Assembly (NCBI RefSeq): GCF_028548475.1
Contig: NZ_JAQQLE010000004.1
Coordinates: forward strand, 62,001 to 126,000
Direction: 5' to 3'
Length of the DNA stretch: 64,000 bases
Source of the DNA: Vogesella margarita
GTDB lineage: Bacteria; Pseudomonadota; Gammaproteobacteria; Burkholderiales; Chromobacteriaceae
The position numbers and the translations under genes are program-made. Below the pieces are notes generated by a model that ran no database searches, was not told the origin of the DNA, and was given only the letters and a program-made list of their open reading frames with translations. Position 1 is the first letter of the stretch, and each line of letters starts with the position of its first letter. Positions 28,467 to 37,301 of the stretch are shown here, piece by piece.

Positions 28467-29531
28467 ATGGCGGAGCGTTCCGAAGACAAGAGCAAGGCCC
28501 TGAGCGCAGCACTGGCCCAGATCGAAAAGCAGTTCGGCAAAGGCTCGATCATGCGCATGAGCGACAACCAGGTGCACGAAAACCTGCAGGTGATCAGCAC
28601 CGGTTCGCTCGGCCTTGACCTCGCCTTGGGCGTTGGCGGCTTGCCGCGCGGCCGCGTGGTGGAAATCTATGGTCCGGAATCGTCCGGCAAGACCACGCTG
28701 TGCCTGCAGGTGGTCGCCGAGGCACAGAAGCTGGGCGGCACCTGCGCCTATATCGACGCGGAAAACGCGCTCGACCCGTCCTACGCGCAAAAGCTGGGCG
28801 TCAAGGTCGACGAGATGCTGATCTCGCAGCCGGATACCGGCGAACAGGCGCTGGAAATCTGCGACATGCTGGTGCGCTCCGGCGGCGTCGACGTCATCGT
28901 GGTCGACTCGGTGGCGGCGCTGGTGCCGAAGGCCGAAATCGAAGGCGAGATGGGCGACAGCCACGTCGGCCTGCAGGCGCGCCTGATGTCGCAGGCACTG
29001 CGCAAGCTGACCGGCAACATCAAGCGCACCAACACGCTGGTAATCTTCATCAACCAGATCCGCATGAAGATCGGCGTGATGTTCGGCAGCCCGGAAACCA
29101 CCACCGGCGGCAACGCGCTGAAATTCTACGCCTCGGTGCGCATGGACATCCGCCGCATCGGCGGCATCAAGAAGGGCGAAGAGGTCATCGGCAACGAGAC
29201 CCGCGTCAAGGTAGTGAAGAACAAGGTGTCGCCACCGTTCAAGCAGGCAGTGTTCGACATCTTCTACGGCGAAGGCATCTCGCGCGAAGGCGAAATCATC
29301 GACATGGGCGTCGAGCACGACTTCATCAGCAAGTCCGGCGCCTGGTACGCCTACAACGGCCAGAAGATCGGCCAGGGCAAGGACAACACCCGCCAGTGGC
29401 TGAAGGACAATCCGGAAATCGCCCAGGAAATCGAGCGCAAGATCCGCGACACCGTCGGCGTGCAGATCGTGGCCAACAAGGATGACGCGGCCGACGAAGA
29501 AGAACTGCTCGACGATACCTTCGATGTCTAA
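28467..29531 (+). CDS. recA: Recombinase RecA
   Basis: A 354-residue strand-exchange ATPase for homologous recombination and SOS signalling. Walker A 'GPESSGKTT' (69-77), '[11 protein letters not shown]', L1/L2 region '[16 protein letters not shown]' and '[12 protein letters not shown]' match RecA throughout. It ends in an acidic C-terminal tail ('[12 protein letters not shown]'). Start at ATG 28467 with GGAG six bases upstream; ATG 28452 is in frame but has a poorer site. recX follows after 12 bp. RecA also integrates DNA taken up by transformation, relevant if the 14-mer is an uptake sequence. Confidence 0.98.
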   Translation: MAERSEDKSKALSAALAQIEKQFGKGSIMRMSDNQVHENLQVISTGSLGLDLALGVGGLPRGRVVEIYGPESSGKTTLCLQVVAEAQKLGGTCAYIDAENALDPSYAQKLGVKVDEMLISQPDTGEQALEICDMLVRSGGVDVIVVDSVAALVPKAEIEGEMGDSHVGLQARLMSQALRKLTGNIKRTNTLVIFINQIRMKIGVMFGSPETTTGGNALKFYASVRMDIRRIGGIKKGEEVIGNETRVKVVKNKVSPPFKQAVFDIFYGEGISREGEIIDMGVEHDFISKSGAWYAYNGQKIGQGKDNTRQWLKDNPEIAQEIERKIRDTVGVQIVANKDDAADEEELLDDTFDV

Positions 29532-29543
29532 TGGCGATGCCTG

Positions 29544-29990
29544 ATGGCCGGCACTGAAAAAAGCCTGAAGGCGCGAGCCGTCGATCTTCTGTCCCGCCGC
29601 GAATACTCGCGGCTGGAGCTGAAGCGGCGGCTCGCGCCATTTGCCGACAGCGAGGAAGAAGTCGACGCGCTGCTGGACGAGCTGGCGGCCAAACACTGGC
29701 AATCGGACAGCCGCTTTGCCGAAGCCTTCGCCAACAGCCGCGGCCAACGTTACGGCAGCCGCCGCCTGGCGCAGGAAATGCGCGAACGCGGCATCGACCG
29801 CGATACCATCCACGCCGCACTGGCGCAGCAGGACGATCTGGCCACCGCGCGCGCCATCTGGCAGCGCAAGTTCGGCCGGCCGCCGGCCGACCAGCAGGAG
29901 CGGCTGAAGCAGATGCGCTTCCTCGCCAGCCGCGGCTTCGGCATGGACATCATCCAGCGCGTCCTGCGCGGCCAGCGCGACGACGAATAG
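29544..29990 (+). CDS. recX: Regulatory protein RecX
   Basis: A 148-residue all-helical inhibitor that caps and disassembles RecA filaments. '[16 protein letters not shown]' is the repeat-1 signature; '[24 protein letters not shown]' (partly) and the C-terminal '[18 protein letters not shown]' are typical. Cotranscribed with recA, 12 bp downstream. A 12-base partial match to the genome-wide element lies inside at 29740-29751. Confidence 0.95.
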   Translation: MAGTEKSLKARAVDLLSRREYSRLELKRRLAPFADSEEEVDALLDELAAKHWQSDSRFAEAFANSRGQRYGSRRLAQEMRERGIDRDTIHAALAQQDDLATARAIWQRKFGRPPADQQERLKQMRFLASRGFGMDIIQRVLRGQRDDE

Positions 29991-30061
29991 GCCGCGCCGC
30001 ACTTGCCAGCACCGGCCACGCTTGCCACAATCGGGCATCGCTTTTTGTACCGCGCCACCGC

Positions 30062-30075
30062 AAGGTTGGCCGCAA
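30062..30075 (+). repeat. DUS-like 14-mer, G variant
   Basis: Complete match in the recX-alaS gap, 33 bp before the alaS start. Confidence 0.85.
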
Positions 30076-30108
30076 CCCGAATTCACAGAAGATACTGACA
30101 AAATCACG

Positions 30109-32739
30109 ATGAAAACAGCTGAAATCCGCCAGAAGTTCCTCGACTTCTTTGCCTCGAAAAACCATCAGGTGGTTGCCTCCAGCAGCCTGATCCCAGGCAA
30201 CGACCCGACCCTGATGTTCACCGTGGCCGGCATGGTGCAGTTCAAGGACGTGTTCCTCGGCTTCGAAAAGCGCGACTACACCCGCGCCACCACCAGCCAG
30301 AAGTGCCTGCGCGCCGGCGGCAAACACAACGACCTGGAAAACGTCGGCTATACCGCGCGCCACCATACCTTCTTCGAAATGCTGGGCAACTTCAGCTTCG
30401 GCGACTACTTCAAGCAGGACGCCATCACCTACGCCTGGGAATTCCTCACCGGCGAAGCGTGGCTGAACCTGCCCAAAGACAAGCTGATGGTCACCGTCTA
30501 CGCCAGCGACGACGAAGCCTACGACATCTGGCACAAGACCGTCGGCCTGCCGGCCGAGAAGATCATCCGCATCGGCGACAACAAGGGCGCGCCGTACGCG
30601 TCCGACAACTTCTGGACCATGGGCGACACCGGCCCGTGCGGCCCTTGTACCGAGATCTTCTATGACCACGGCGAAGAAGTCGCCGGCGGCCCGCCGGGCA
30701 GCCCGGACGAAGACGGCGACCGCTTCATGGAAATCTGGAACAACGTGTTCATGCAGTTCAACCGCGACGAGACCGGCACCCTGCACCCGCTGCCGAAACC
30801 GTCGGTGGATACCGGCATGGGCCTGGAGCGCCTGTCCACCGTGCTGCAGCACGTGAAATCCAACTACGAAACCGACGCCCTCGCCTGCCTGGTGCGCGCC
30901 GCTGCTCGCGAAACCGGCGTCGAGTACAGCCAGAGCGTGCCGTCGCTGAAGGTGATCGCCGACCACATCCGCGCCTGCTCGTTCATGATCGCCGACGGCA
31001 TCCTGCCGTCCAGCGACGGCCGCGGCTACGTGCTGCGCCGCATCGCCCGCCGCGCCATCCGCCACGGCTACAAGCTGGGCCAGAAGGGTCTGTTCTTCCA
31101 CAAGATCGTTGCCGACCTGGTGGCCGAGATGGGCGACGCCTACCCCGAGCTGCGCCAGAAACAGGCAGTGATCGAGGACACGCTGCGCCAGGAAGAAATC
31201 AAGTTCGCCGAGACACTGGAAACCGGCATGGCGCTGGTTGACGCCGCGCTTGCCGGCGGCAAGACCGCGATGGACGGCGACACCGTGTTCAAGCTGTACG
31301 ACACCTTCGGTTTCCCGGTCGACCTCACCGCCGACATCTGCCGTGAGCGCAACATCGCGGTCGACATGGACGGCTTCGAGCGTGCGATGGAAGAACAACG
31401 CAGCCGCGCCCGTGCCGCGTCCGCGTTCAAGGTTGCCGGCAACGTCAGCTACGATGGTGCCGATACCAGCTTCCACGGCTACAGCGCGCACAGCGTCGAT
31501 GCCAAGGTGATCGCGCTGTACAAGGGCACTGAACCGGTGCAGACCTTGGCCGCAGGCGAAGAAGGCATCGTGGTGCTGGACAACACCGCGTTCTACGCCG
31601 AGGGCGGCGGCCAGGTCGGCGACGTCGGCGAGATCTCCGCTGCCGGCGGCGTGGGCGCCCTGTTCGACGTCAATGACACCCAGAAGATCAAGTCGGCGGT
31701 ATTCGGCCACACCGGCCGCCTGGCCAAGGGCAGCCTCACCATCGGCGATACCGTGCAGGCCACCATCGACCTGCACAAGCGTCTGGCCACCGCGCGCAAC
31801 CACTCGGCCACGCACCTGCTGCACGCCGCGCTGCGCAAGGTACTGGGCAGCCACGTCGCACAGAAAGGCTCGCTGGTCAACGCCGAACGCACCCGCTTCG
31901 ACTTCGCCCACGGCCAACCGCTGAGCGCCGAAGAGATCGCCGAGATCGAACGCGTGGTCAATCACGTGGTCGCGGCCAACCACGAAGTCAAGGCCAGCCT
32001 GATGGGCTACGACGACGCGATCCGTGCCGGCGCCATGGCGCTGTTCGGCGAGAAGTACGGCGACGAGGTGCGCGTGCTGCAGATGGGCGACTTCTCCGCC
32101 GAACTGTGCGGCGGCACCCACGTTGGTCGCACCGGCGACATCGGCTTCTTCAAGATCGTGGCCGAAGGCGGCGTTGCCGCCGGCGTGCGCCGTATCGAAG
32201 CGGTGACCGGCGAAGCCGCACTGGCCTACGTGCAGGCCCAGGACAGCCTGCTGAAGGCCGCTGCGGCCAACCTCAAGGCGCAGACCAGCGACGAGGTGCT
32301 CAACAAGATCGGCGCGCTGCAAAGCGAACTGAAGGCACTGGAGAAGGAGCTGGCCGCCGCCAAGGGCAAGCTGGCCGCCTCTGCCGGCGACAGCCTGGCG
32401 GAGCAAGCCATCGAGGTGAACGGCGTCAAGCTGCTGGCTGCCGAGCTGGAAGGCGCCGACAGCGCCGCGCTGCGCGACCTGCTCGACAAGCTGAAGGACA
32501 AGCTCGGCTCCGCCGTGATTGCGCTGGGCAGCAAGTCCGACGGCAAGGTGGCACTGATTGCCGGCGTCACCAAGGATCTGACCGGCCGCTTCAAGGCCGG
32601 CGAGCTGGTCAACCATCTGGCACAGCAGGTCGGCGGTAAGGGCGGCGGCCGCCCGGACATGGCCCAGGCCGGCGGCACCCAGCCGGAAAACCTGAGCGCG
32701 GCCATCGCCAGCGCCAGGGACTGGCTGGCCGCCAAGTAA
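30109..32739 (+). CDS. alaS: Alanine-tRNA ligase
   Basis: An 876-residue class II synthetase that charges and proofreads tRNA-Ala. The catalytic core starts '[20 protein letters not shown]' and contains '[19 protein letters not shown]' and 'TGMGLERL'. The editing domain has zinc ligands in '[16 protein letters not shown]' and '[13 protein letters not shown]'. The C-terminal DHHA1/C-Ala domain is present. Start at ATG 30109 by family alignment; the ribosome-binding site is weak. It follows recA-recX on the same strand but 118 bp away, a common arrangement in proteobacteria. Confidence 0.98.
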   Translation: MKTAEIRQKFLDFFASKNHQVVASSSLIPGNDPTLMFTVAGMVQFKDVFLGFEKRDYTRATTSQKCLRAGGKHNDLENVGYTARHHTFFEMLGNFSFGDYFKQDAITYAWEFLTGEAWLNLPKDKLMVTVYASDDEAYDIWHKTVGLPAEKIIRIGDNKGAPYASDNFWTMGDTGPCGPCTEIFYDHGEEVAGGPPGSPDEDGDRFMEIWNNVFMQFNRDETGTLHPLPKPSVDTGMGLERLSTVLQHVKSNYETDALACLVRAAARETGVEYSQSVPSLKVIADHIRACSFMIADGILPSSDGRGYVLRRIARRAIRHGYKLGQKGLFFHKIVADLVAEMGDAYPELRQKQAVIEDTLRQEEIKFAETLETGMALVDAALAGGKTAMDGDTVFKLYDTFGFPVDLTADICRERNIAVDMDGFERAMEEQRSRARAASAFKVAGNVSYDGADTSFHGYSAHSVDAKVIALYKGTEPVQTLAAGEEGIVVLDNTAFYAEGGGQVGDVGEISAAGGVGALFDVNDTQKIKSAVFGHTGRLAKGSLTIGDTVQATIDLHKRLATARNHSATHLLHAALRKVLGSHVAQKGSLVNAERTRFDFAHGQPLSAEEIAEIERVVNHVVAANHEVKASLMGYDDAIRAGAMALFGEKYGDEVRVLQMGDFSAELCGGTHVGRTGDIGFFKIVAEGGVAAGVRRIEAVTGEAALAYVQAQDSLLKAAAANLKAQTSDEVLNKIGALQSELKALEKELAAAKGKLAASAGDSLAEQAIEVNGVKLLAAELEGADSAALRDLLDKLKDKLGSAVIALGSKSDGKVALIAGVTKDLTGRFKAGELVNHLAQQVGGKGGGRPDMAQAGGTQPENLSAAIASARDWLAAK

Positions 32740-32757
32740 GCGACGCCAGCGGCAAGC

Positions 32758-32786
32758 AAAAAGCCCACCTTCGAGGTGGGCTTTTT
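32758..32786. terminator. Intrinsic terminator of alaS
   Basis: AAAAAGCCCACC and GGTGGGCTTTTT pair around TTCGA. It is symmetric and could act in both directions. Confidence 0.92.
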
Positions 32787-33114
32787 CATGCGCAATCAAC
32801 CTCGGCCTGCCCTGAGCCAGCCAGCGCATGACGGCGGAGACACCGACAGACAGCGCACCGCAGAACACCACGACGCAGCAAGGGCACAGAACATGGCCAG
32901 CACGCCAGAAAAGCAGACCGGGAGCCACAGCCGCCATTGTGGCAGCGAGCGTCATGGATCGCAGGCACCCCGCCCCACCGGCAAGCCTTCCGGCCGATGA
33001 CAGAGGGTCGAGTCGCAGCGCCAAGCACCAGAGCAGCAAAGCTGCCCGGCACCGTGCAGGAGGCCGTCGCCGCCGCCGGTCATGCAAGACCCCGCACCAG
33101 CGGCGCGAAACAAA
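32787..33114. other. Gap of about 330 bp with no supported gene
   Basis: The stretch lies between the alaS and tRNA-Asn terminators. The minus strand is open in two frames. One ends at 32786 against the alaS terminator and is rich in Arg and Cys. The other gives a hydrophobic stretch (LAATMAAVAPGLLFW, then VLCPCCVVVFCGALSVGV) but has no stop before alaS. Neither has a good ribosome-binding site or a family match, so nothing is called. It may be the remnant of a small membrane-protein gene. Confidence 0.4.
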
Positions 33115-33140
33115 CAAAAAACCCGCCAAAAGGCGGGTTC
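33115..33140 (-). terminator. Intrinsic terminator of the tRNA-Asn array
   Basis: On the minus strand GAACCCGCC and GGCGGGTTTTTT pair around TTTT, 11 bases after the CCA end of the last tRNA. Confidence 0.9.
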
Positions 33141-33150
33141 ATTTAATTAC

Positions 33151-33226
33151 TGGCTCCCCGACCTGGACTCGAACCAGGGACCTGCGGATTAACAGTCCGT
33201 CGCTCTACCGACTGAGCTATCAGGGA
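33151..33226 (-). tRNA. tRNA-Asn(GTT), copy 5 in transcription order
   Basis: 76 nt with encoded CCA. The acceptor stem TCCCTGA/TCGGGGA has one G-U pair, the anticodon loop is CTGTTAA (anticodon GTT), and the T-loop is TTCGAGT. Identical to the other four copies. Confidence 0.98.
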
Positions 33227-33294
33227 ACATCAAACTTGTTACTGCTGGCATCAAACCGGCTCGGCTTCGAGCCGCTTGCTGCGCTGGGTGTTGC

Positions 33295-33370
33295 TGGCTC
33301 CCCGACCTGGACTCGAACCAGGGACCTGCGGATTAACAGTCCGTCGCTCTACCGACTGAGCTATCAGGGA
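33295..33370 (-). tRNA. tRNA-Asn(GTT), copy 4
   Basis: 76 nt, identical in sequence to the other copies; 68-bp spacers on both sides. Confidence 0.98.
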
Positions 33371-33438
33371 ACATCAAACTTGTTACTGCTGGCATCAACC
33401 GGTTTCAGCTTCGAACCACTTGCTGCGCTGGGTATTGG

Positions 33439-33514
33439 TGGCTCCCCGACCTGGACTCGAACCAGGGACCTGCGGATTAACAGTCCGTCGCTCTACCGAC
33501 TGAGCTATCAGGGA
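33439..33514 (-). tRNA. tRNA-Asn(GTT), copy 3
   Basis: 76 nt, identical in sequence to the other copies; it is the middle unit of the 144-bp tandem array. Confidence 0.98.
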
Positions 33515-33582
33515 ACATCAAACTTGTTACTGCTGGCATCAACCCGGCTCGGCTTCGAACCGCTTGCTGCGCTAGGTGTTGG

Positions 33583-33658
33583 TGGCTCCCCGACCTGGAC
33601 TCGAACCAGGGACCTGCGGATTAACAGTCCGTCGCTCTACCGACTGAGCTATCAGGGA
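33583..33658 (-). tRNA. tRNA-Asn(GTT), copy 2
   Basis: 76 nt, identical in sequence to the other copies; its upstream spacer (33659-33726) is the near twin of the spacer two units away. Confidence 0.98.
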
Positions 33659-33726
33659 ACATCAAACTTGTTACTGCTGTCATCAACCGGTTTCAGCTTC
33701 GAACCGCTTGCTGCGCTGGGTATTGG

Positions 33727-33802
33727 TGGCTCCCCGACCTGGACTCGAACCAGGGACCTGCGGATTAACAGTCCGTCGCTCTACCGACTGAGCTATCAGG
33801 GA
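33727..33802 (-). tRNA. tRNA-Asn(GTT), promoter-proximal copy
   Basis: 76 nt, first in transcription order. A predicted promoter ends about 20 bp upstream of its 5' end. Confidence 0.98.
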
Positions 33803-33821
33803 ATTGCCTAAAGAGGTGCGC

Positions 33822-33850
33822 AGTTTAGACAGCGATTGCCGATTCGTCAA
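33822..33850 (-). promoter_or_regulatory. Predicted promoter of the tRNA-Asn array
   Basis: On the minus strand, -35 TTGACG (33845-33850), 17-bp spacer, -10 TAAACT (33822-33827), then a GC-rich GCGCACC discriminator as in stable-RNA promoters under stringent control. The -35 sits inside the 3' arm of the rne inverted repeat. Confidence 0.65.
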
Positions 33851-33879
33851 GCCCGAAAAATGAATTTTCCGGGCTTGAC
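33846..33879 (-). terminator. Inverted repeat after rne, probable terminator
   Basis: GTCAAGCCCG (33846-33855) and CGGGCTTGAC (33870-33879) pair perfectly, with inner A4/T4 pairing. There is no outer T-run. The minus-strand 3' arm supplies the -35 of the tRNA promoter. Confidence 0.6.
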
Positions 33880-33891
33880 GTCCGCATCGAC

Positions 33892-36789
33892 TTAAGCGTC
33901 CGGGTTAGCCGAGGCTTGAGTCTGCACTTGCACCAGTTCAACAGGCGCCGCGTCCTCTTCCGCCGAACGCACCACTTCGCGACGACGCTTGCCCTTCAGC
34001 TCCGGCTCAGGCTGCACCACTTCCGGCAGCTCGCTGGCGGCACGGGTGGTCACCATGACCAGGCCGGCCGACGCAACCGCCTCGACCACCGCCACAGGCG
34101 CTTGCGGAGCAACCTCTACCGCGACCGGGGCCGGCTCTTCTGCAGCCACTGGCGCGGCCACAACAGGCTCGGCAGACACGGCTTCAACCGGCGCGGATGC
34201 CACTTCAAGCGTTTCAACCACCTCAGCCACTTCCGCAGCGTTGGCCGCAACCTCCTCCGGCTGGACCTCGGCAACGGCCACCACCTCTTCAGGTGCAGGC
34301 TCTGCCGCGGCGACGGCAACCAACTCCGGAGCAACCGGTTCGGCAGCAACGACTTCGACGGCTTCGGCTTCTACCACTTCAGCCGCAACAACCGGTTGTG
34401 CCACTTCTGTGGCAACGGGCGCCACCTCGGCCACCACAGCGGCATCGGCGACCACTTCGGTTGCCTGCTGCTCGGCAGACTCTTCGGCACCGGCTTCAGC
34501 GGTCACGGCCGTGTCATCGCGACGGTCACGACGGCTGCGACGACGACGACGCTCGCGTGGCTCGCGCGCTTCGCGCTCGCCCTGCTCCGGCGCAACCGCA
34601 GCCTCTGCCACCACCGCATCCGCGGCCGCGGCATCGACCACAGGCTGCTCGGCTTCCAGCTCCGGCGCCTGCACCACTTGCTGTTCCTTGGCGATACGCT
34701 GCTGCTCGCGTTCGCGGCGACGCTCATTGCGCTGGTTGTCGCGCTGCTCTTTCACCGCACCATCGGCTGCGGCATCGCTGCGCGCCACCATTGCATTCGC
34801 GTTATCGCGTGGCTCACGCGGTTCGCGTTCGCGGCGCGGCGCACGCTCGGCACGGGCCTGCGCCTGACCTTCTTCGCGCACTTCATTGCGACGATTGTCG
34901 TTGCGCGGCTGGCGCTCCTGACGTTCGGCACGGCCTTCACCCGGTGCACGCTCTTCCCGCTCGCGGCGGCCGTTGCTGCGGCGCTCGCCGTTACGCTGGC
35001 GCGGATTACGCGCTTCACGCTGCGGACGCTTCTCTTCGACCACCGGCTTGGTTTCAACTACTTGCGGCTCCGGCGACAGCACCGACTTGAACCAGCCGAC
35101 CACACGGGCCAGCAGACCCTGCTCGGCAACGACAACCGGGGCGGCGGCGACCGGTGCTGCCACCGGCTCGGCAGCCTGCGGCGCCGGCTGCGCCGGGGTC
35201 ACGCCCTTGACTGCAGCTTCCTGGCGCTCCAGCTTCGGCTTTTCCTGGCCGAACGGGTGCGAGGCGTCCTCTTCCGGCATTTCGACGCGCTGATAGCTCG
35301 GCGCATCACCGACCTCTGCCAGATCGTCGTGGCGTACGCGCACGATCTTGTAGTGCGGGGTTTCCAGATGCAGGTTAGGAATCAGCACCACTGCCACGTC
35401 CAGGCGCGCTTCAATGGAGTAGATCTCGGCGCGCTTCTCGTTGAGCAGGAAGGTGGCCACGTCGACCGGCACCTGCGCGTGAACCGCGCCGGTGTTTTCC
35501 TTCATCGCCTCTTCCTGGATGATGCGCAGGATGTGCAGTGCCGAGGATTCGATGCCGCGGATGAAGCCGATACCGTGGCAGCGCGGGCAGGCTTCGTGAC
35601 TGGTTTCACCCAGGCTAGGCTGCAGACGCTGACGCGACAGTTCCAGCAGGCCGAAACGCGACAGCTTGCCCATCTGCACGCGGGCACGGTCGTGCTTCAG
35701 CACGTCGCGCAGGCGGTTTTCCACGTCACGCTGGTTTTTCTGGCTTTCCATGTCGATGAAATCAATCACGATCAGGCCACCCAGGTCGCGCAGGCGCAGC
35801 TGGCGGGCGATTTCTTCCGCCGCCTCCAGGTTGGTGCGGAACGCGGTGTCCTCGATGTCGGAGCCCTTGGTGGCACGCGCCGAGTTGACGTCGACCGACA
35901 CCAGTGCTTCGGTATGGTCGATGACGATGGCGCCGCCGGACGGCAGGGTCACGGCGCGCGAGAATGCGGTTTCGATCTGGTGTTCGATCTGGAAGCGCGA
36001 GAACAGCGGCACCGGATCCTTGTACAGCTTCACGCGGCCAACGTTGTTGGGCATCACGTGACTCATGAACTGACGGGCCTGCTCGTAGATTTCTTCGGTG
36101 TCGATCAGGATTTCGCCGATGTCAGGCTGGTAGTAGTCGCGGATGGCGCGAATCACCAGACTGCCTTCCTGCAGGATCAGGAACGGCGCGGACTGGGCAC
36201 CGGCGGCGCTGTCAACGGCACGCCACAGTTGCAGCAGGTAGTTCAGATCCCACTGCAGCTCTTCCAGCGAACGGCCGATACCGGCGGTGCGCGCGATCAG
36301 GCTCATGCCGCCCGGCACCTCCAGCTGCGACAGCAGGTCTTTCAGCTCCTGACGCTCTTCACCTTCGATGCGGCGCGACACGCCACCGCCACGCGGGTTG
36401 TTCGGCATCAGCACCACGTAGCGACCGGCGAGGCTCACGTAAGTGGTCAGCGCGGCACCCTTGTTGCCACGCTCGTCCTTTTCGACTTGCACGACAACCT
36501 GCATGCCTTCACGCAGTACGTCCTGGATACGCGGACGGCCGCCTTCGTGCTGCTGGAAATAGCTGCGGGAAACTTCCTTGAACGGCAGGAAACCGTGACG
36601 GTCGGTGCCGTAGTCGACAAAACACGCCTCCAGCGATGGCTCGATCCGGGTGATGGTGCCCTTGTAGATGTTGCCCTTGCGCTGTTCTTTACCGACGGTT
36701 TCGATATCGAGGTCGATGAGCTTTTGCCCGTCGACGATGGCGACACGCAGTTCTTCTGCCTGTGTCGCATTAAAAAGCATGCGTTTCAT
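33892..36789 (-). CDS. rne: Ribonuclease E
   Basis: A 965-residue endoribonuclease and degradosome scaffold. N-terminal half: S1 domain ('GNIYKGTITRIEPSLEACFV'), 5'-sensor, DNase I-like catalytic region ('GGLIVIDFIDM') and the Zn-link 'CPRCHGIGF' near residue 400. The C-terminal half (about 520-965) is disordered. It starts with Arg/Glu-rich RNA-binding stretches ('RREREERAPGEGRAERQERQ') and then becomes Ala/Val/Glu-rich. The start is ATG 36789 ('MKRMLFNATQAEELRVAIVD'). The 500-bp upstream region could be an autoregulatory leader as in E. coli rne. PNPase, a usual partner, is in the same window. Confidence 0.96.
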   Translation of the reverse strand: MKRMLFNATQAEELRVAIVDGQKLIDLDIETVGKEQRKGNIYKGTITRIEPSLEACFVDYGTDRHGFLPFKEVSRSYFQQHEGGRPRIQDVLREGMQVVVQVEKDERGNKGAALTTYVSLAGRYVVLMPNNPRGGGVSRRIEGEERQELKDLLSQLEVPGGMSLIARTAGIGRSLEELQWDLNYLLQLWRAVDSAAGAQSAPFLILQEGSLVIRAIRDYYQPDIGEILIDTEEIYEQARQFMSHVMPNNVGRVKLYKDPVPLFSRFQIEHQIETAFSRAVTLPSGGAIVIDHTEALVSVDVNSARATKGSDIEDTAFRTNLEAAEEIARQLRLRDLGGLIVIDFIDMESQKNQRDVENRLRDVLKHDRARVQMGKLSRFGLLELSRQRLQPSLGETSHEACPRCHGIGFIRGIESSALHILRIIQEEAMKENTGAVHAQVPVDVATFLLNEKRAEIYSIEARLDVAVVLIPNLHLETPHYKIVRVRHDDLAEVGDAPSYQRVEMPEEDASHPFGQEKPKLERQEAAVKGVTPAQPAPQAAEPVAAPVAAAPVVVAEQGLLARVVGWFKSVLSPEPQVVETKPVVEEKRPQREARNPRQRNGERRSNGRREREERAPGEGRAERQERQPRNDNRRNEVREEGQAQARAERAPRREREPREPRDNANAMVARSDAAADGAVKEQRDNQRNERRREREQQRIAKEQQVVQAPELEAEQPVVDAAAADAVVAEAAVAPEQGEREAREPRERRRRRSRRDRRDDTAVTAEAGAEESAEQQATEVVADAAVVAEVAPVATEVAQPVVAAEVVEAEAVEVVAAEPVAPELVAVAAAEPAPEEVVAVAEVQPEEVAANAAEVAEVVETLEVASAPVEAVSAEPVVAAPVAAEEPAPVAVEVAPQAPVAVVEAVASAGLVMVTTRAASELPEVVQPEPELKGKRRREVVRSAEEDAAPVELVQVQTQASANPDA

Positions 36790-37158
36790 TAATATGTCCC
36801 TACGCGTGCACTCACGCTAGGGGTACAGCAAGTATTTGACGGCTCAATGAGTGTAATGAGCGCATGCCGTTAAGAAGTGTCGGAGTAAAGAGCAACAGAA
36901 CTGCGATCGGGTCAAGCCAACTTCTTGTTCTACACGCGGCCCCTGCTGCGCCATGCTTCGGCGCTTACCAAACCCGCCCTGCCTTGGCGGCAGGATAGGC
37001 AAAATCGGGTGGCCACGTCGGGTCAAATTTTGCTGCGAAGCTTCGGGGCGGGCCTTATCGCCCCTAAAGCGGGAAACTGGCGTGAGTGCGTCATGCATCC
37101 AAATGCATTAACATCGCTACTTCGGGGTGAGCGAGATAACCATGGCTGCGCCCGGTAG
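36790..37158. other. Long rne upstream region with several hairpins
   Basis: About 370 bp without a convincing gene. It contains compact GC-rich stems, for example CCTGCC/GGCAGG near 36980 and GGGGCG/CGCCCC near 37045-37065. On the minus strand it would be the rne leader, where E. coli carries an autoregulatory RNA structure. On the plus strand it ends in the orphan terminator at 37159-37201. A plus-strand open frame of 77 codons at 36925-37158 has no family features and is not called. Confidence 0.4.
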
Positions 37159-37201
37159 AACCGGCGTCAGGTCAGGACCAATGTCCTGCCGGCCGGTTTT
37201 T
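37159..37201 (+). terminator. Orphan intrinsic terminator upstream of rluC
   Basis: The outer arms AACCGGC (37159-37165) and GCCGGTT (37192-37198) and the inner CAGGAC/GTCCTG stem are followed by five T on the plus strand. No plus-strand gene precedes it, since rne is divergent. It implies a short plus-strand transcript from 36790-37158. Confidence 0.6.
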
Positions 37202-37202
37202 G

Positions 37203-37231
37203 TTGCGCAGCAGCGCCACAGGCAGTATTGT
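37203..37231 (+). promoter_or_regulatory. Possible rluC promoter
   Basis: -35 TTGCGC (37203-37208), 17-bp spacer, -10 TATTGT (37226-37231), about 70 bp before the rluC start. Confidence 0.35.
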
Positions 37232-37301
37232 CTGCGACCCATTTCCGGTGTGCTACACATCGCATTATTTCAGGCGAAGGAGCCAACGGAGTATAAGCAA
37301 T

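Noticed and set aside
29950-33129. About 1060-codon minus-strand frame opposite alaS
   Set aside because: Antisense shadow of alaS; it also reads through the alaS terminator stem.
33151-33802. Repeated protein frame across the tRNA array (repeating SPTWTRTRDLRINSPSLYRL unit)
   Set aside because: It is the translated antisense of the tRNA-Asn repeats, not a repeat protein.
36925-37158. Small plus-strand protein in the rne-rluC gap
   Set aside because: No ribosome-binding site, poor composition and overlap with strong RNA hairpins; an RNA explanation is better.
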